Origin: Columbia Basin potato purple top phytoplasma
Lineage (GTDB): Bacteria; Bacillota_I; Bacilli_A; Acholeplasmatales; Acholeplasmataceae
Direction: 5' to 3'
DNA: 64,000 bases
Assembly (NCBI RefSeq): GCF_028595955.1
Contig: NZ_JANHJP010000003.1
Coordinates: forward strand, 1-64,000
Shown here: positions 35,682 through 42,691 of the stretch, piece after piece
Layout of the letters: every line of letters begins with the position of its first letter
How positions within the stretch are numbered: the first letter of the stretch is position 1
The notes under the pieces: model-generated
Seen by the model: only the letters and a program-made list of their open reading frames with translations
Database searches by the model: none
Told to the model about the DNA's origin: nothing
Position numbers and translations under genes: made by a program

Positions 35682-35954
35682 TTATCTTCCAGAAGAAATA
35701 CTATTTAATAGTTTAGAAAAATGAGATTTATTTCTAGATACAAAATTTTTGTGATATACGCCTTTTGATTGTCCTTTATCTAATTTTTTATTAATAAGAT
35801 TAAAGAAAATATTAGCTTTATCTTTATCAGAAGAATTAATACTCTTATTAAAATGATTTATAAAAGTTTTAACAGATGATTTAAAAGACTTTCTGAATAA
35901 TCTACGTTTTTCATCAGTTTTAATACGTTTTTTTTGTTGTTTAATGTTTGCCAT
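35682..35954 (-). CDS. rpsT: 30S ribosomal protein S20
   Basis: S20 is a helical 16S-binding protein. The 90-residue product begins MANIKQQKKRIKTDEKRRLF and has the KSSVKTF..HF helix and the QSKGVYHKNFVSRNKSHFSKLLN C-terminal segment (usual form: KGxIHKNxAARxKSRL). It is divergent from pgsA and is the first gene of a minus-strand run with serS and ftsH. Confidence 0.95.
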   Translation of the reverse strand: MANIKQQKKRIKTDEKRRLFRKSFKSSVKTFINHFNKSINSSDKDKANIFFNLINKKLDKGQSKGVYHKNFVSRNKSHFSKLLNSISSGR

Positions 35955-36159
35955 ATTTTAAATATCCTTTTTTTTATAAAATTTATTATTACACACACAT
36001 TACTATTTTATAGTAATAATTTCAATTATAATAAAAATAATATACAATCAAATAATTAAAAAAATAAAAAAATATTTTTAATTACATTTTAATCTTATAT
36101 ATAATTATAAATAAATTACACTATATTTTTATATATAATATAAATATGATATTATTAAA

Positions 36160-36206
36160 TTAATATTAATAAGTTAATATAATAAATTAATATAATAAGT
36201 TAATAA
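36160..36206. repeat. 13-bp tandem repeat in the rpsT-pgsA divergent region
   Basis: The unit TTAATATAATAA(G/A) occurs in about 3.5 copies: a 14-base variant at 36160-36173, full copies at 36174-36186 and 36187-36199, and a partial copy at 36200-36206. The array ends about 28 bases before the pgsA start. Each unit contains TATAAT-like sequence, so copy number could change promoter spacing or strength. The whole divergent gap (35955-36234) has no gene. Confidence 0.75.
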
Positions 36207-36234
36207 TTGTGAAAGTTATATAATAGATTAAATA

Positions 36235-36885
36235 ATGAAAAAATTAATAAAAATATCAGCTAATTTAATTACTCTTTTTAGAATTTTTTTAGTTTTTTTT
36301 ATGTTACCTTTTTTATTTTTAAAACATAAAAATTTGAATTCTAACGATGTTGATCATAGAATTAATTTCAGTATAATTTTTATTCTAGCATCTATTACAG
36401 ATTTTTTAGATGGATATATAGCTAAAAAATTTAAGACACAAACTATTTTTGGTAAATTTTTTGATCCTATAGCTGATAAATTATTAGTAATTGTTTCTTT
36501 TTTTTATATTTATACATTATGTAATAAAGGATCAAATTACAAATTATTTAATGATAATAATAATAACAAAACAATCGGAAATCTTATATTAATTGCTTTG
36601 CTCACAAATATTATAAGAGATTTTGTAGTAATGGGATTACGTTTAATAGCCGTTGAACAAAAAAAAATTATAACTGCTTCTATATTGGGTAAATTAAAAA
36701 CTATTTTTACTTTTTGTTCTATTTTATTAATACTATTTTCAAAACAAATCGGTAAAATAATTATTCAAGAAGATCAAATAATAAATTTAATTAAATGTTG
36801 TTTGATTATAAATATTATTTTAATTATCTATTCTGGATCGAATTATATAATAAAAAATTTTAAATTTATTCAAAAAAGTTTTTAA
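36235..36885 (+). CDS. pgsA: CDP-diacylglycerol-glycerol-3-phosphate 3-phosphatidyltransferase
   Basis: PgsA makes phosphatidylglycerophosphate in the membrane. The 216-residue protein has several membrane helices and the CDP-alcohol phosphotransferase motif with Asp56, Asp59-Gly60, Ala63, Gly73, Asp77 and Asp81 (DFLDGYIA, then GKFFDPIAD), all expected catalytic residues. An Asn-rich insertion (NDNNNNKT) lies in a loop around residue 105. There is no strong SD: only GTGAAAGTTATA precedes the ATG. It is the first of pgsA-recA-nrdF, 72 bases before recA; pgsA next to recA is common in Firmicutes. Confidence 0.95.
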   Translation: MKKLIKISANLITLFRIFLVFFMLPFLFLKHKNLNSNDVDHRINFSIIFILASITDFLDGYIAKKFKTQTIFGKFFDPIADKLLVIVSFFYIYTLCNKGSNYKLFNDNNNNKTIGNLILIALLTNIIRDFVVMGLRLIAVEQKKIITASILGKLKTIFTFCSILLILFSKQIGKIIIQEDQIINLIKCCLIINIILIIYSGSNYIIKNFKFIQKSF

Positions 36886-36957
36886 TTTAAAAAATAATAA
36901 TATAAATTATAATTATTAAAATTATAAAATAAATTACTACCATAAAGGTGAAAATAA

Positions 36958-37956
36958 ATGAATAATATGACAGAAACAAACAAAAATACTTTAGAGCAAA
37001 TGTTGAAAGATATTGAAAAGCGCTTTGGAAAAGGAAGCATAATGAAACTAAATGCCACAAAAATCGATAAAATAGAATCTATTCCTACTGGTTCTTTAAA
37101 TTTAGATATAGCCTTAGAAATAGGAGGCTTTCCTAAAGGTCGAATTATTGAAATTTATGGTCTTGAAAGTTCAGGCAAGACAACTCTAGCATTACACGCT
37201 ATAGCTGAAGCTCAAAAAAAAGGCGGAAATGTAGCTTTTATAGATGTCGAAAATGCTTTAGATATTAATTATGCAAAAAAAATCGGAATAAATATAGATA
37301 ATTTTATTGTATCTCAACCTGATTCAGGAGAAGCAGCTTTAAATATTGTAGAATCTTTAATTAAAAGCGAAATAATGAGTTTAATAGTTGTCGATTCGGT
37401 AGCCGCTTTAGCTCCAGAAGCTGAATTAAAAGGCGAAAGTGGTGATTCTTTTATGGGTCTTCAAGCTAGAATGATGGGGCAAGCGATGAGAAAACAATCT
37501 CCTATTATATCTAGAACTAATACTACAGTTATTTATATTAATCAATTAAGAGAAAAAGTAGGTATTATTTTTGGAAGTCCTGAAGTGACTCCAGGAGGAA
37601 AAGCTTTAAAATATTTTGCTTCTTTAAGATTAGATGTGAGAAAATCTGAATTTATTAAAGAAGATAATAAAGTTGTAGGCATCAGATCCAATGTTAAAAT
37701 TGTAAAATCAAAAGTATCATCTCCTTTTAAAGTAGCTAATTTTGAAATAATGTACGGAAAAGGAATTTCTAGAATAGGAGAATTATTAGATTTAGCAGTT
37801 AATTTAGGTTTCATCGAAAAAAATGGTTCTTGGTTTTCTTATCAAAATACAAAAATAGGACAAGGTAGAGAAAAAACAAAAGAATTTTTAATTAAAAATA
37901 ATAAAATCAGTGACGAATTAGAAACAAAAATTAAAAAACATTATAATTTAATTTAA
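36958..37956 (+). CDS. recA: Recombinase RecA, full length
   Basis: RecA catalyses homologous strand exchange and SOS-type co-protease activity. The 332-residue protein is complete: an N-terminal polymerisation helix, Walker A GLESSGKT (68-75), Walker B LIVVDSV, loop 1 (GDSFMGLQARMMGQAMRK), loop 2 region (REKVGIIFGSPEVTPGGKALK) and a C-terminal domain with KIGQGREKTKEFL. One departure is VENALD where most RecA have AEHALD (Glu96 region). AAAGGTG is a good SD 7 bases upstream. From established knowledge, recA is truncated in some sequenced phytoplasmas, so an intact copy is informative about the lineage. Confidence 0.97.
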   Translation: MNNMTETNKNTLEQMLKDIEKRFGKGSIMKLNATKIDKIESIPTGSLNLDIALEIGGFPKGRIIEIYGLESSGKTTLALHAIAEAQKKGGNVAFIDVENALDINYAKKIGINIDNFIVSQPDSGEAALNIVESLIKSEIMSLIVVDSVAALAPEAELKGESGDSFMGLQARMMGQAMRKQSPIISRTNTTVIYINQLREKVGIIFGSPEVTPGGKALKYFASLRLDVRKSEFIKEDNKVVGIRSNVKIVKSKVSSPFKVANFEIMYGKGISRIGELLDLAVNLGFIEKNGSWFSYQNTKIGQGREKTKEFLIKNNKISDELETKIKKHYNLI

Positions 37957-37991
37957 ATTTATAAAAATAAAATAGAAAGAGTCTTGTATAT

Positions 37992-39023
37992 ATGGAATTC
38001 AATAATAATATAAAATATAAAGGTGCTAATTGGAATCAACCTGAAGACGAATACACTCAACATTTTTATGAACAAAATTTAAGTCAATTTTGGCGTCCAG
38101 AAGATATAAGTTTACAAAGCGATTTACATATATGGCAAAAATTAACACCAAAAGAAAAAGACACTTATTCTAAAAATTTATTAATTTTAACTTTTTTAGA
38201 TACTTATCAAGGTGATATCGGAATGCCTACAATTTTACGTTCCTGTTTACCTTATGAACATCAAAAAAAAGCTACTTTGAATTTTATGGGAGCAATGGAA
38301 AATGCAGTTCATGCTAAAAGTTATTCCAATATTTTCATGACTTTTTTAAATCAAAAAGAAATTGAAGATTTATTTAATTGGGGAGAAAAACAAGTTAATT
38401 TGCAAAATATTTTGAAAAAAATTGTTAATGTTTATGAAGAATTAGAAAAAAATATTTTAGAAAATCAACCTCATTCCTTAAATTTAAATAATGAAAAAAT
38501 CAATATTATGAAATGGAAAGCTATGGTTGCTTCTGTTTTTTTAGAAACTTGGTTATTTTATTCTGGTTTTTATTATCCATTGTACTTTTATGGTCAAGGC
38601 ATGCTAATGCAAGCTGGAGAAATAATTAATTTGATTATTAGAGATGAAAGTGTTCATGGAGCATATATTGGTAGATTAGCGAAAGATTTATATAATAATT
38701 TTTCTTCGCAACAAAAACAAAATTTAAAGAAATGGTTAAATGATTTTCTTGATGACTTATATAAAGAACAAAATAGTTTAACAAATATACTTTATAAACA
38801 AGTTGAATTAGTAGATGATGTTCAAGCTTTTGTTCGTTATAACGCTAATAAAGCACTTTTAAATTTAGGTTTTAATCAAAAATTTCCTCAAGAAGAAATA
38901 AATCCTGTTATTATTAATGGTCTTAATACTGAAACTAAAACAATGGATAATTTCTCAATGAAAGGTAATGGTTATCAAAAGATGATATCCGAAAGTCTTA
39001 AAGATGAAGATTTTATCTTTTAA
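37992..39023 (+). CDS. nrdF: Ribonucleoside-diphosphate reductase, class Ib small subunit
   Basis: NrdF holds the metal cofactor and tyrosyl radical for making deoxynucleotides. The 343-residue protein retains all expected ligands: Asp70 (FLDTYQG), Glu103 and His107 (MENAVHAKSYS), Glu185 (FLETW), Glu219 and His222 (RDESVHG), and the radical Tyr111 four residues after His107. It is thus a canonical radical enzyme, not one of the ligand-less mollicute NrdF variants. Its partners NrdE and NrdI are not in this window. It lies 35 bases after recA and is followed by a clear terminator. Confidence 0.96.
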   Translation: MEFNNNIKYKGANWNQPEDEYTQHFYEQNLSQFWRPEDISLQSDLHIWQKLTPKEKDTYSKNLLILTFLDTYQGDIGMPTILRSCLPYEHQKKATLNFMGAMENAVHAKSYSNIFMTFLNQKEIEDLFNWGEKQVNLQNILKKIVNVYEELEKNILENQPHSLNLNNEKINIMKWKAMVASVFLETWLFYSGFYYPLYFYGQGMLMQAGEIINLIIRDESVHGAYIGRLAKDLYNNFSSQQKQNLKKWLNDFLDDLYKEQNSLTNILYKQVELVDDVQAFVRYNANKALLNLGFNQKFPQEEINPVIINGLNTETKTMDNFSMKGNGYQKMISESLKDEDFIF

Positions 39024-39052
39024 TTAAATTTCATAAAAGAAAAGCAATAAAT

Positions 39053-39097
39053 AAAAAAAGAGAGAGAATATACCTGAACATAACTCTCTCTTTTTTT
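39053..39097. terminator. Bidirectional terminator between nrdF and the tRNA cluster
   Basis: A perfect 14-base inverted repeat (A7GAGAGAG at 39053-39066 with CTCTCTCT7 at 39084-39097, 17-base loop) has a GA/CT-rich stem and ends in T7 on both strands. It serves nrdF on the + strand and the tRNA-Trp end of the cluster on the minus strand. It is the most clear-cut intrinsic terminator in the window. Confidence 0.85.
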
Positions 39098-39139
39098 ATT
39101 TATTTTGACATTAAAATCAATTTATTTATTTAATGATAT

Positions 39140-39214
39140 TGGCAGGGATATCAGGATTCGAACCCGAACGATTGGTTTTGGAGACCATTATGCTACCATT
39201 AACATCATATCCCT
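39140..39214 (-). tRNA. tRNA-Trp (CCA)
   Basis: A cloverleaf can be drawn on the minus strand: acceptor AGGGATA with TATCCCT, discriminator G and an encoded CCA end. The anticodon loop CTCCAAA gives CCA for UGG, and the T-loop is TTCGAAT. One A-A mismatch is seen at the top of the anticodon stem. There is no UCA-anticodon Trp tRNA here, consistent with UGA as stop. It is last in the His-Gln-Leu-Trp cluster. Confidence 0.96.
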
Positions 39215-39225
39215 TTTTTAAAAAA

Positions 39226-39308
39226 TGGTACGGGTGACAGGACTTGAACCTGTACGCCTTAAGCGCTAGATCCTAAGTCTAGTGCGTCTGCCATTCCGCC
39301 ACACCCGC
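39226..39308 (-). tRNA. tRNA-Leu (UAG)
   Basis: The acceptor stem GCGGGTG pairs with CACCCGT, the discriminator is A and CCA is encoded. The anticodon loop ACTTAGGAT gives UAG (reads CUN). The long variable arm expected for Leu tRNA makes it 83 bases. The T-loop is TTCAAGT. Confidence 0.96.
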
Positions 39309-39325
39309 AATTTATATTTATATTT

Positions 39326-39400
39326 TGGCAGGCCCAGCTGGATTCGAACCAACGAGTGACGGAGTCAAAGTCCGTTGCCTTGCCGCTTGGCTATGGGCCT
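39326..39400 (-). tRNA. tRNA-Gln (UUG)
   Basis: The acceptor AGGCCCA pairs with TGGGCCT, with discriminator G and encoded CCA. The anticodon loop CTTTGAC gives UUG (reads CAA/CAG). The anticodon stem ACGGA/TCCGT and the T-loop TTCGAAT are standard. The gene is 75 bases long. Confidence 0.96.
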
Positions 39401-39438
39401 TCATAAAAAAATAAATCTATATAATTAAATTTAATTAA

Positions 39439-39515
39439 TGGGGCGGTTGATGGGAATCGAACCCACGCATAACGGCGCCACAAGCCGCTGCGTTAACCAC
39501 TTCGCCACAACCGCC
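39439..39515 (-). tRNA. tRNA-His (GUG)
   Basis: The acceptor GCGGTTG pairs with CAACCGC. An extra encoded G at -1 pairs with the discriminator C, the identity hallmark of tRNA-His, and CCA is encoded. The anticodon loop CTTGTGG gives GUG. It is 77 bases long and first in the minus-strand cluster, so it is closest to the promoter. Confidence 0.97.
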
Positions 39516-39528
39516 ATTTTATTTAATA

Positions 39529-39534
39529 ATTATA
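39529..39534 (-). promoter_or_regulatory. Candidate -10 box for the tRNA cluster
   Basis: TATAAT on the minus strand lies 14 bases upstream of the 5' end of tRNA-His, the right distance for a -10 element with a very short leader. No good TTGACA-like -35 is seen 16-18 bases further up. Confidence 0.4.
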
Positions 39535-39680
39535 TATTCTTAATAATAAATATATTTTTATTATAAATAAAATATTTATAACATTTATTATTATACATTA
39601 TTTTATTATTTATCCAAATTAAAAAAATTTTTTTAAAAAGATTATTTTTTTAAAAAATTATTTATTTTTTTTAAAAAAAA

Positions 39681-39689
39681 TGTTATAAT
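39681..39689 (+). promoter_or_regulatory. Extended -10 promoter for hsp20
   Basis: TGTTATAAT matches the extended -10 pattern TGnTATAAT. The predicted transcription start is about 39696, which would place the 39701-39742 inverted repeat at the very 5' end of a leader of roughly 125 bases before the hsp20 ATG. A -35 element is not obvious. Confidence 0.5.
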
Positions 39690-39700
39690 TTATTTGCACT

Positions 39701-39742
39701 TATATCGTAATAAAATTTATTATTGAATTTTATTATGATATA
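39701..39742 (+). promoter_or_regulatory. 17-base inverted repeat in the hsp20 leader (candidate operator or RNA element)
   Basis: The arms 39701-39717 and 39726-39742 match at 16 of 17 positions with an 8-base loop; the single mismatch is a G-U pair in the transcript. It starts about five bases after the predicted transcription start. Its position is like that of the CIRCE heat-shock operator, but the sequence is not CIRCE (TTAGCACTC-N9-GAGTGCTAA). It could be a repressor site or a 5' stabilising or thermosensing hairpin. Confidence 0.5.
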
Positions 39743-39822
39743 GGAATGATTTGTAGATATTGAATTAAATTCCATAAAAAATTTTGTATATTAATTTTAT
39801 TATATTAAAAGGAGTTGATATA

Positions 39823-40248
39823 ATGTCTGTTATTGAATTAGTTAATAAAAACCAAAATTTATTAGAAAATTTATTTGAGGATTTTAAAAAAAATTCATTA
39901 TTTGATAATTCTTATTTTTTAATGAGAACTGACATAAAAGAATATGATGATCATTATTGTTTAATCACTGAAGTGCCTGGTTTTAAAAAAGAAGAAATTA
40001 AAATTTATTTAGAAAACGGTTACTTAATTTTAGAAACTTCGCCTTCAGATGAACCAAAAGAAGAAGAGATTCGTTTTAATTATCTTAAAAAAGAAATAAT
40101 AAGAGGCGTTATTAGACGTAGTTTTAATTTAGGCGAGCAATTTACAATGGATGACATCGAAGGTAAACTAGAAAATGGTTTATTAATTATAAAAATTAAC
40201 AAAAAAGAAGAAAAAATTAAACCTAAAGAATATTTAGAATTAAAATAA
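39823..40248 (+). CDS. Small heat-shock protein, Hsp20/alpha-crystallin family
   Basis: This is an ATP-independent holdase chaperone. I start at ATG 39823 (141 residues, MSVIELVNKNQNLLENLF), which has a perfect AAGGAG SD 8 bases upstream; an in-frame start 39 bases earlier lacks one. The alpha-crystallin domain runs from about residue 33 (MRTDIKEYDDHYCLITEVPGFKKEEIKIYLENGYLIL) to the GKLENGLLIIKINK motif (usual A.(Y/L).NGVL.I..PK). The C-terminal IKPKEYLELK has no clear IxI. It stands alone between a leader inverted repeat and a strong terminator. Confidence 0.95.
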   Translation: MSVIELVNKNQNLLENLFEDFKKNSLFDNSYFLMRTDIKEYDDHYCLITEVPGFKKEEIKIYLENGYLILETSPSDEPKEEEIRFNYLKKEIIRGVIRRSFNLGEQFTMDDIEGKLENGLLIIKINKKEEKIKPKEYLELK

Positions 40249-40250
40249 TA

Positions 40251-40283
40251 AAAAAAATCAAATTATTATTTGATTTTTTTTTT
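40251..40283 (+). terminator. Intrinsic terminator of hsp20
   Basis: A perfect 13-base stem (A7TCAAAT at 40251-40263, ATTTGAT7 at 40268-40280) with a TATT tetraloop and a T tract runs to 40283, directly after the hsp20 stop. On the opposite strand it could also serve the unknown gene at 40312-41151. Confidence 0.8.
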
Positions 40284-40311
40284 AATTATTTTCATAAAAA
40301 AATAATAAAAA

Positions 40312-41151
40312 TTAATTTAGCCTTTTTTTTTCTTTATTTTTACTTATTAAAAAAAGTTTAAAAAAATCTAAGTCTTTCGGGTTTACATATAAAACATTTT
40401 TATCAGGATCATAGTAAGAATTATCATTATTATTCGTCATCATTTTATTTAACATTAATAATTGAACATTTTCAAGATCCGAAATTTTTTCAAATATTTG
40501 TTTTAGGTAATCTGGGATTTTTTTTCTAATTAATTCATCGTTTGTATCATAATTATCATCTTTTGAAAAATGAGAATTTTGATTTTTAGCATCATTCTGA
40601 TTAGATAATCTTTGAATTTCTTTTTCTAAAAAAAACATTTTTTGTTCTAATCTCAATATTTCGAATTTCTCTTCCATTTTATTTTGATTTATTTTTTGAT
40701 CCATTTCTAAACGCAAAAAATTATTTTGTTGAATTTGATTATTGTCTCTTTGATTAAACTCCATCATTTTTAATTCAATTAAACTTAAATTATTTTTATC
40801 AGGTGATGAATGATTATTTATAGAAATTTTAGGATTCTCTGATGAATCTGAATTATCTGCTGAACTTTTATTATTTGAGCTCACAAATGTTTTTATAAAA
40901 TCTAAATTACATTTCATAATAAAAAATATAAAATAAATAGCTTTAAATAATATAAATAAAATAGGGCCAATAAAAATTAAAATAATTATAACAAATAAAA
41001 AATACTGTAAAAACGTAGCTTTACCTGAAAAAATTTCTTTAAAATATTCCAACAAATATTGAAATTTCAATATTAATATTTCCCCTTTTATCTTATTAAC
41101 ATTAAATAAAAAATATTCAATAAATTTAGTTAATATTATTAATATGGACAT
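40312..41151 (-). CDS. Unknown membrane-anchored protein with coiled-coil domain
   Basis: I do not recognise this 279-residue protein. A short N-terminal hydrophobic stretch (residues 2-16) and a long membrane segment (about 47-79, Phe/Ile rich) are followed by a Ser/Asn/Asp-rich linker (91-121). Next comes a Glu/Lys/Gln-rich helical region with heptad-like Leu/Met/Ile spacing (about 122-184), a second helical part (205-240) and a soluble tail with YYDPDKNVLYVNPKDL. The linker to the C-terminus is probably cytoplasmic, but topology is not certain. No signal-peptidase site and no SVM-type effector leader is visible. It is divergent from mscL and convergent with hsp20. It may be a lineage-specific membrane scaffold. 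Confidence 0.75.
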   Translation of the reverse strand: MSILIILTKFIEYFLFNVNKIKGEILILKFQYLLEYFKEIFSGKATFLQYFLFVIIILIFIGPILFILFKAIYFIFFIMKCNLDFIKTFVSSNNKSSADNSDSSENPKISINNHSSPDKNNLSLIELKMMEFNQRDNNQIQQNNFLRLEMDQKINQNKMEEKFEILRLEQKMFFLEKEIQRLSNQNDAKNQNSHFSKDDNYDTNDELIRKKIPDYLKQIFEKISDLENVQLLMLNKMMTNNNDNSYYDPDKNVLYVNPKDLDFFKLFLISKNKEKKRLN

Positions 41152-41170
41152 TACAAGTATTATATAAAAT

Positions 41171-41216
41171 AAATAAATATTATAAATAAATATTATAAAT
41201 AAATATTATAAATAAA
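41171..41216. repeat. 13-bp tandem repeat between the unknown membrane gene and mscL
   Basis: The unit AAATAAATATTAT occurs as three perfect copies (41171-41183, 41184-41196, 41197-41209) plus a 7-base partial copy. It lies 20 bases upstream of the start of the minus-strand membrane-protein gene, where it could act on promoter spacing. The rest of the 216-base divergent gap shows no gene. Confidence 0.8.
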
Positions 41217-41367
41217 ATCCAACTATACATATAATTCTATCATATTAAGATAATTTTTTTATATTTATAAAATAAATATAAAAAAAGAAAAAAAATTTAT
41301 TAAAAAATTAATATATAATATATTAATTTTGTTCTACTTATAAAATAAAAAGAAAGAGTTAATTGAA

Positions 41368-41778
41368 ATGCAATTAAAAAATATAAAAAAATTTCAAAGC
41401 GGTTTTAAAGAATTTATAAATAAAGGAGATATAATCAAACTATCTATCGCTTTTATTATGGGTCAATTATTTACTAAAGTAATTAGTTCTTTATCAACAG
41501 ATATTATAATGCCTCCAATAAATTTATTATTAAATCGTCAATATATAAAATCTTGGAAATTATCATTAAATAATGAAATTACAATTAATTATGGTAATTT
41601 TCTTCAAAATTTATTTGAATTTTTATTAGTCTCTTTAGTTATATATACATTCTTATCTTTTTTTTATCAAAAAATTATAAAAAAAAATGATTCTAATGAA
41701 AAACAAAAATTAGAATCACTTGAAACAGAAAAAATAAAAGTTCTTAAAGAAATCAAAGAATTATTAGAAAAAAAATAA
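41368..41778 (+). CDS. mscL: Large-conductance mechanosensitive channel MscL
   Basis: MscL opens under membrane tension to release osmolytes. The 136-residue product has FKEFINKGDIIKLSIAFIMG (TM1), SSLSTDIIMPPINLLL, a short periplasmic loop, ITINYGNFLQNLFEFLLVSLVIYTFL (TM2) and the C-terminal helix ending IKELLEKK. DIIMPP and INYGNF are diagnostic. TM1 deviates from the family: aligned with E. coli, Asp18 becomes Lys, Gly22 Ala, Val23 Phe, Ala27 Gln, Ala28 Leu and Gly30 Thr. Gating is therefore likely altered. It is convergent with degV, with 8 bases between the stops. Confidence 0.93.
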   Translation: MQLKNIKKFQSGFKEFINKGDIIKLSIAFIMGQLFTKVISSLSTDIIMPPINLLLNRQYIKSWKLSLNNEITINYGNFLQNLFEFLLVSLVIYTFLSFFYQKIIKKNDSNEKQKLESLETEKIKVLKEIKELLEKK

Positions 41779-41786
41779 AATTATAT

Positions 41787-42647
41787 TTAAGTTAAAATAT
41801 TTAAATAAAATCCAAATCCTTTAGATCCTAAGTGAATAGCAAGTATCGGAGAAATAGGTCCATAAATAGAAACTTTTATATCAGGATCATTTAATTGTTG
41901 AATTTTTTTAGTTAATTCTTTTAAATAAGAATCATCTTGGACATACATTATTTGAACTTCTATAGGTTTAGAAACTAAATTTTTAAATTTTAAAATACAT
42001 TCTATTAAATAAAGAAAATAATTTTTCCATAATCTAACATTTTTTTCAATCGTTATGAGTCCTTTTTGAAATTTTAAAATAGGTTTAATTTTTAATAAAC
42101 TTCCGATAAAAAATTTAAATTTGCTGATTCTTTTGCTAATAACTAATTGTTTTAAATTTTCTAAAGAAAAATAACAACTACCTAATTTTTGTTCTTTATC
42201 AACTTTTTCAAAAATTTCTTTATATTCTAAATTTGTATTGTAAACATATTCACGGATTCTCTTTAAAATAAATAACATTCCTGGCCCAATAATACTAGAA
42301 TCAATTATTGTAATATTATCATTATTTAAAATTTGTTTAGCTTTATAAGCACTATTAAAAGTACCACTAAAATTTCGAGATATTGTAACACATACTATAT
42401 GTTCATATCCTAATTTTAATTGTTTATTGAAAGCTTCAATAAACAATTGTATACTAGGTTGACTCGTAGTAACTTGTTTTTTTTGCCGAACACATTCTAA
42501 CAAAAATGAATTATCTATTTTTTCTGTAAATTCTTTATTATCTATAATAATAGATAAAGGTACAACACAAATATCAGATAAGAAATTAACATTTATGTTG
42601 TCGCCTACGGTAGAATCCACTACAAAACCTATTTTTTTTACATTCAT
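41787..42647 (-). CDS. DegV family fatty-acid-binding protein
   Basis: DegV proteins bind a fatty acid; homologous FakB proteins present it to the kinase FakA for phosphorylation and membrane-lipid use. The 286-residue product has the family N-terminus IGFVVDSTVGD, VVPLSIIIDNKEF, the TTSQPS motif and the CVTISRNFSGTFNSAYKAK segment. The C-terminal GPISPILAIHLGSKGFGFY resembles the usual GPVxGxHxGPGxxG. No FakA (DAK-domain kinase) lies nearby. It is 44 bases downstream of cdaA. Confidence 0.94.
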   Translation of the reverse strand: MNVKKIGFVVDSTVGDNINVNFLSDICVVPLSIIIDNKEFTEKIDNSFLLECVRQKKQVTTSQPSIQLFIEAFNKQLKLGYEHIVCVTISRNFSGTFNSAYKAKQILNNDNITIIDSSIIGPGMLFILKRIREYVYNTNLEYKEIFEKVDKEQKLGSCYFSLENLKQLVISKRISKFKFFIGSLLKIKPILKFQKGLITIEKNVRLWKNYFLYLIECILKFKNLVSKPIEVQIMYVQDDSYLKELTKKIQQLNDPDIKVSIYGPISPILAIHLGSKGFGFYLNILT

Positions 42648-42691
42648 ATTATAATTCTTTCTATCAAAATATAAAAAAAATAAAAAATATT

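Noticed and set aside
37992-39023. NrdF as a ligand-less (DOPA-type) mollicute variant
   Set aside because: Asp70, Glu103, His107, Glu185, Glu219, His222 and Tyr111 are all present.
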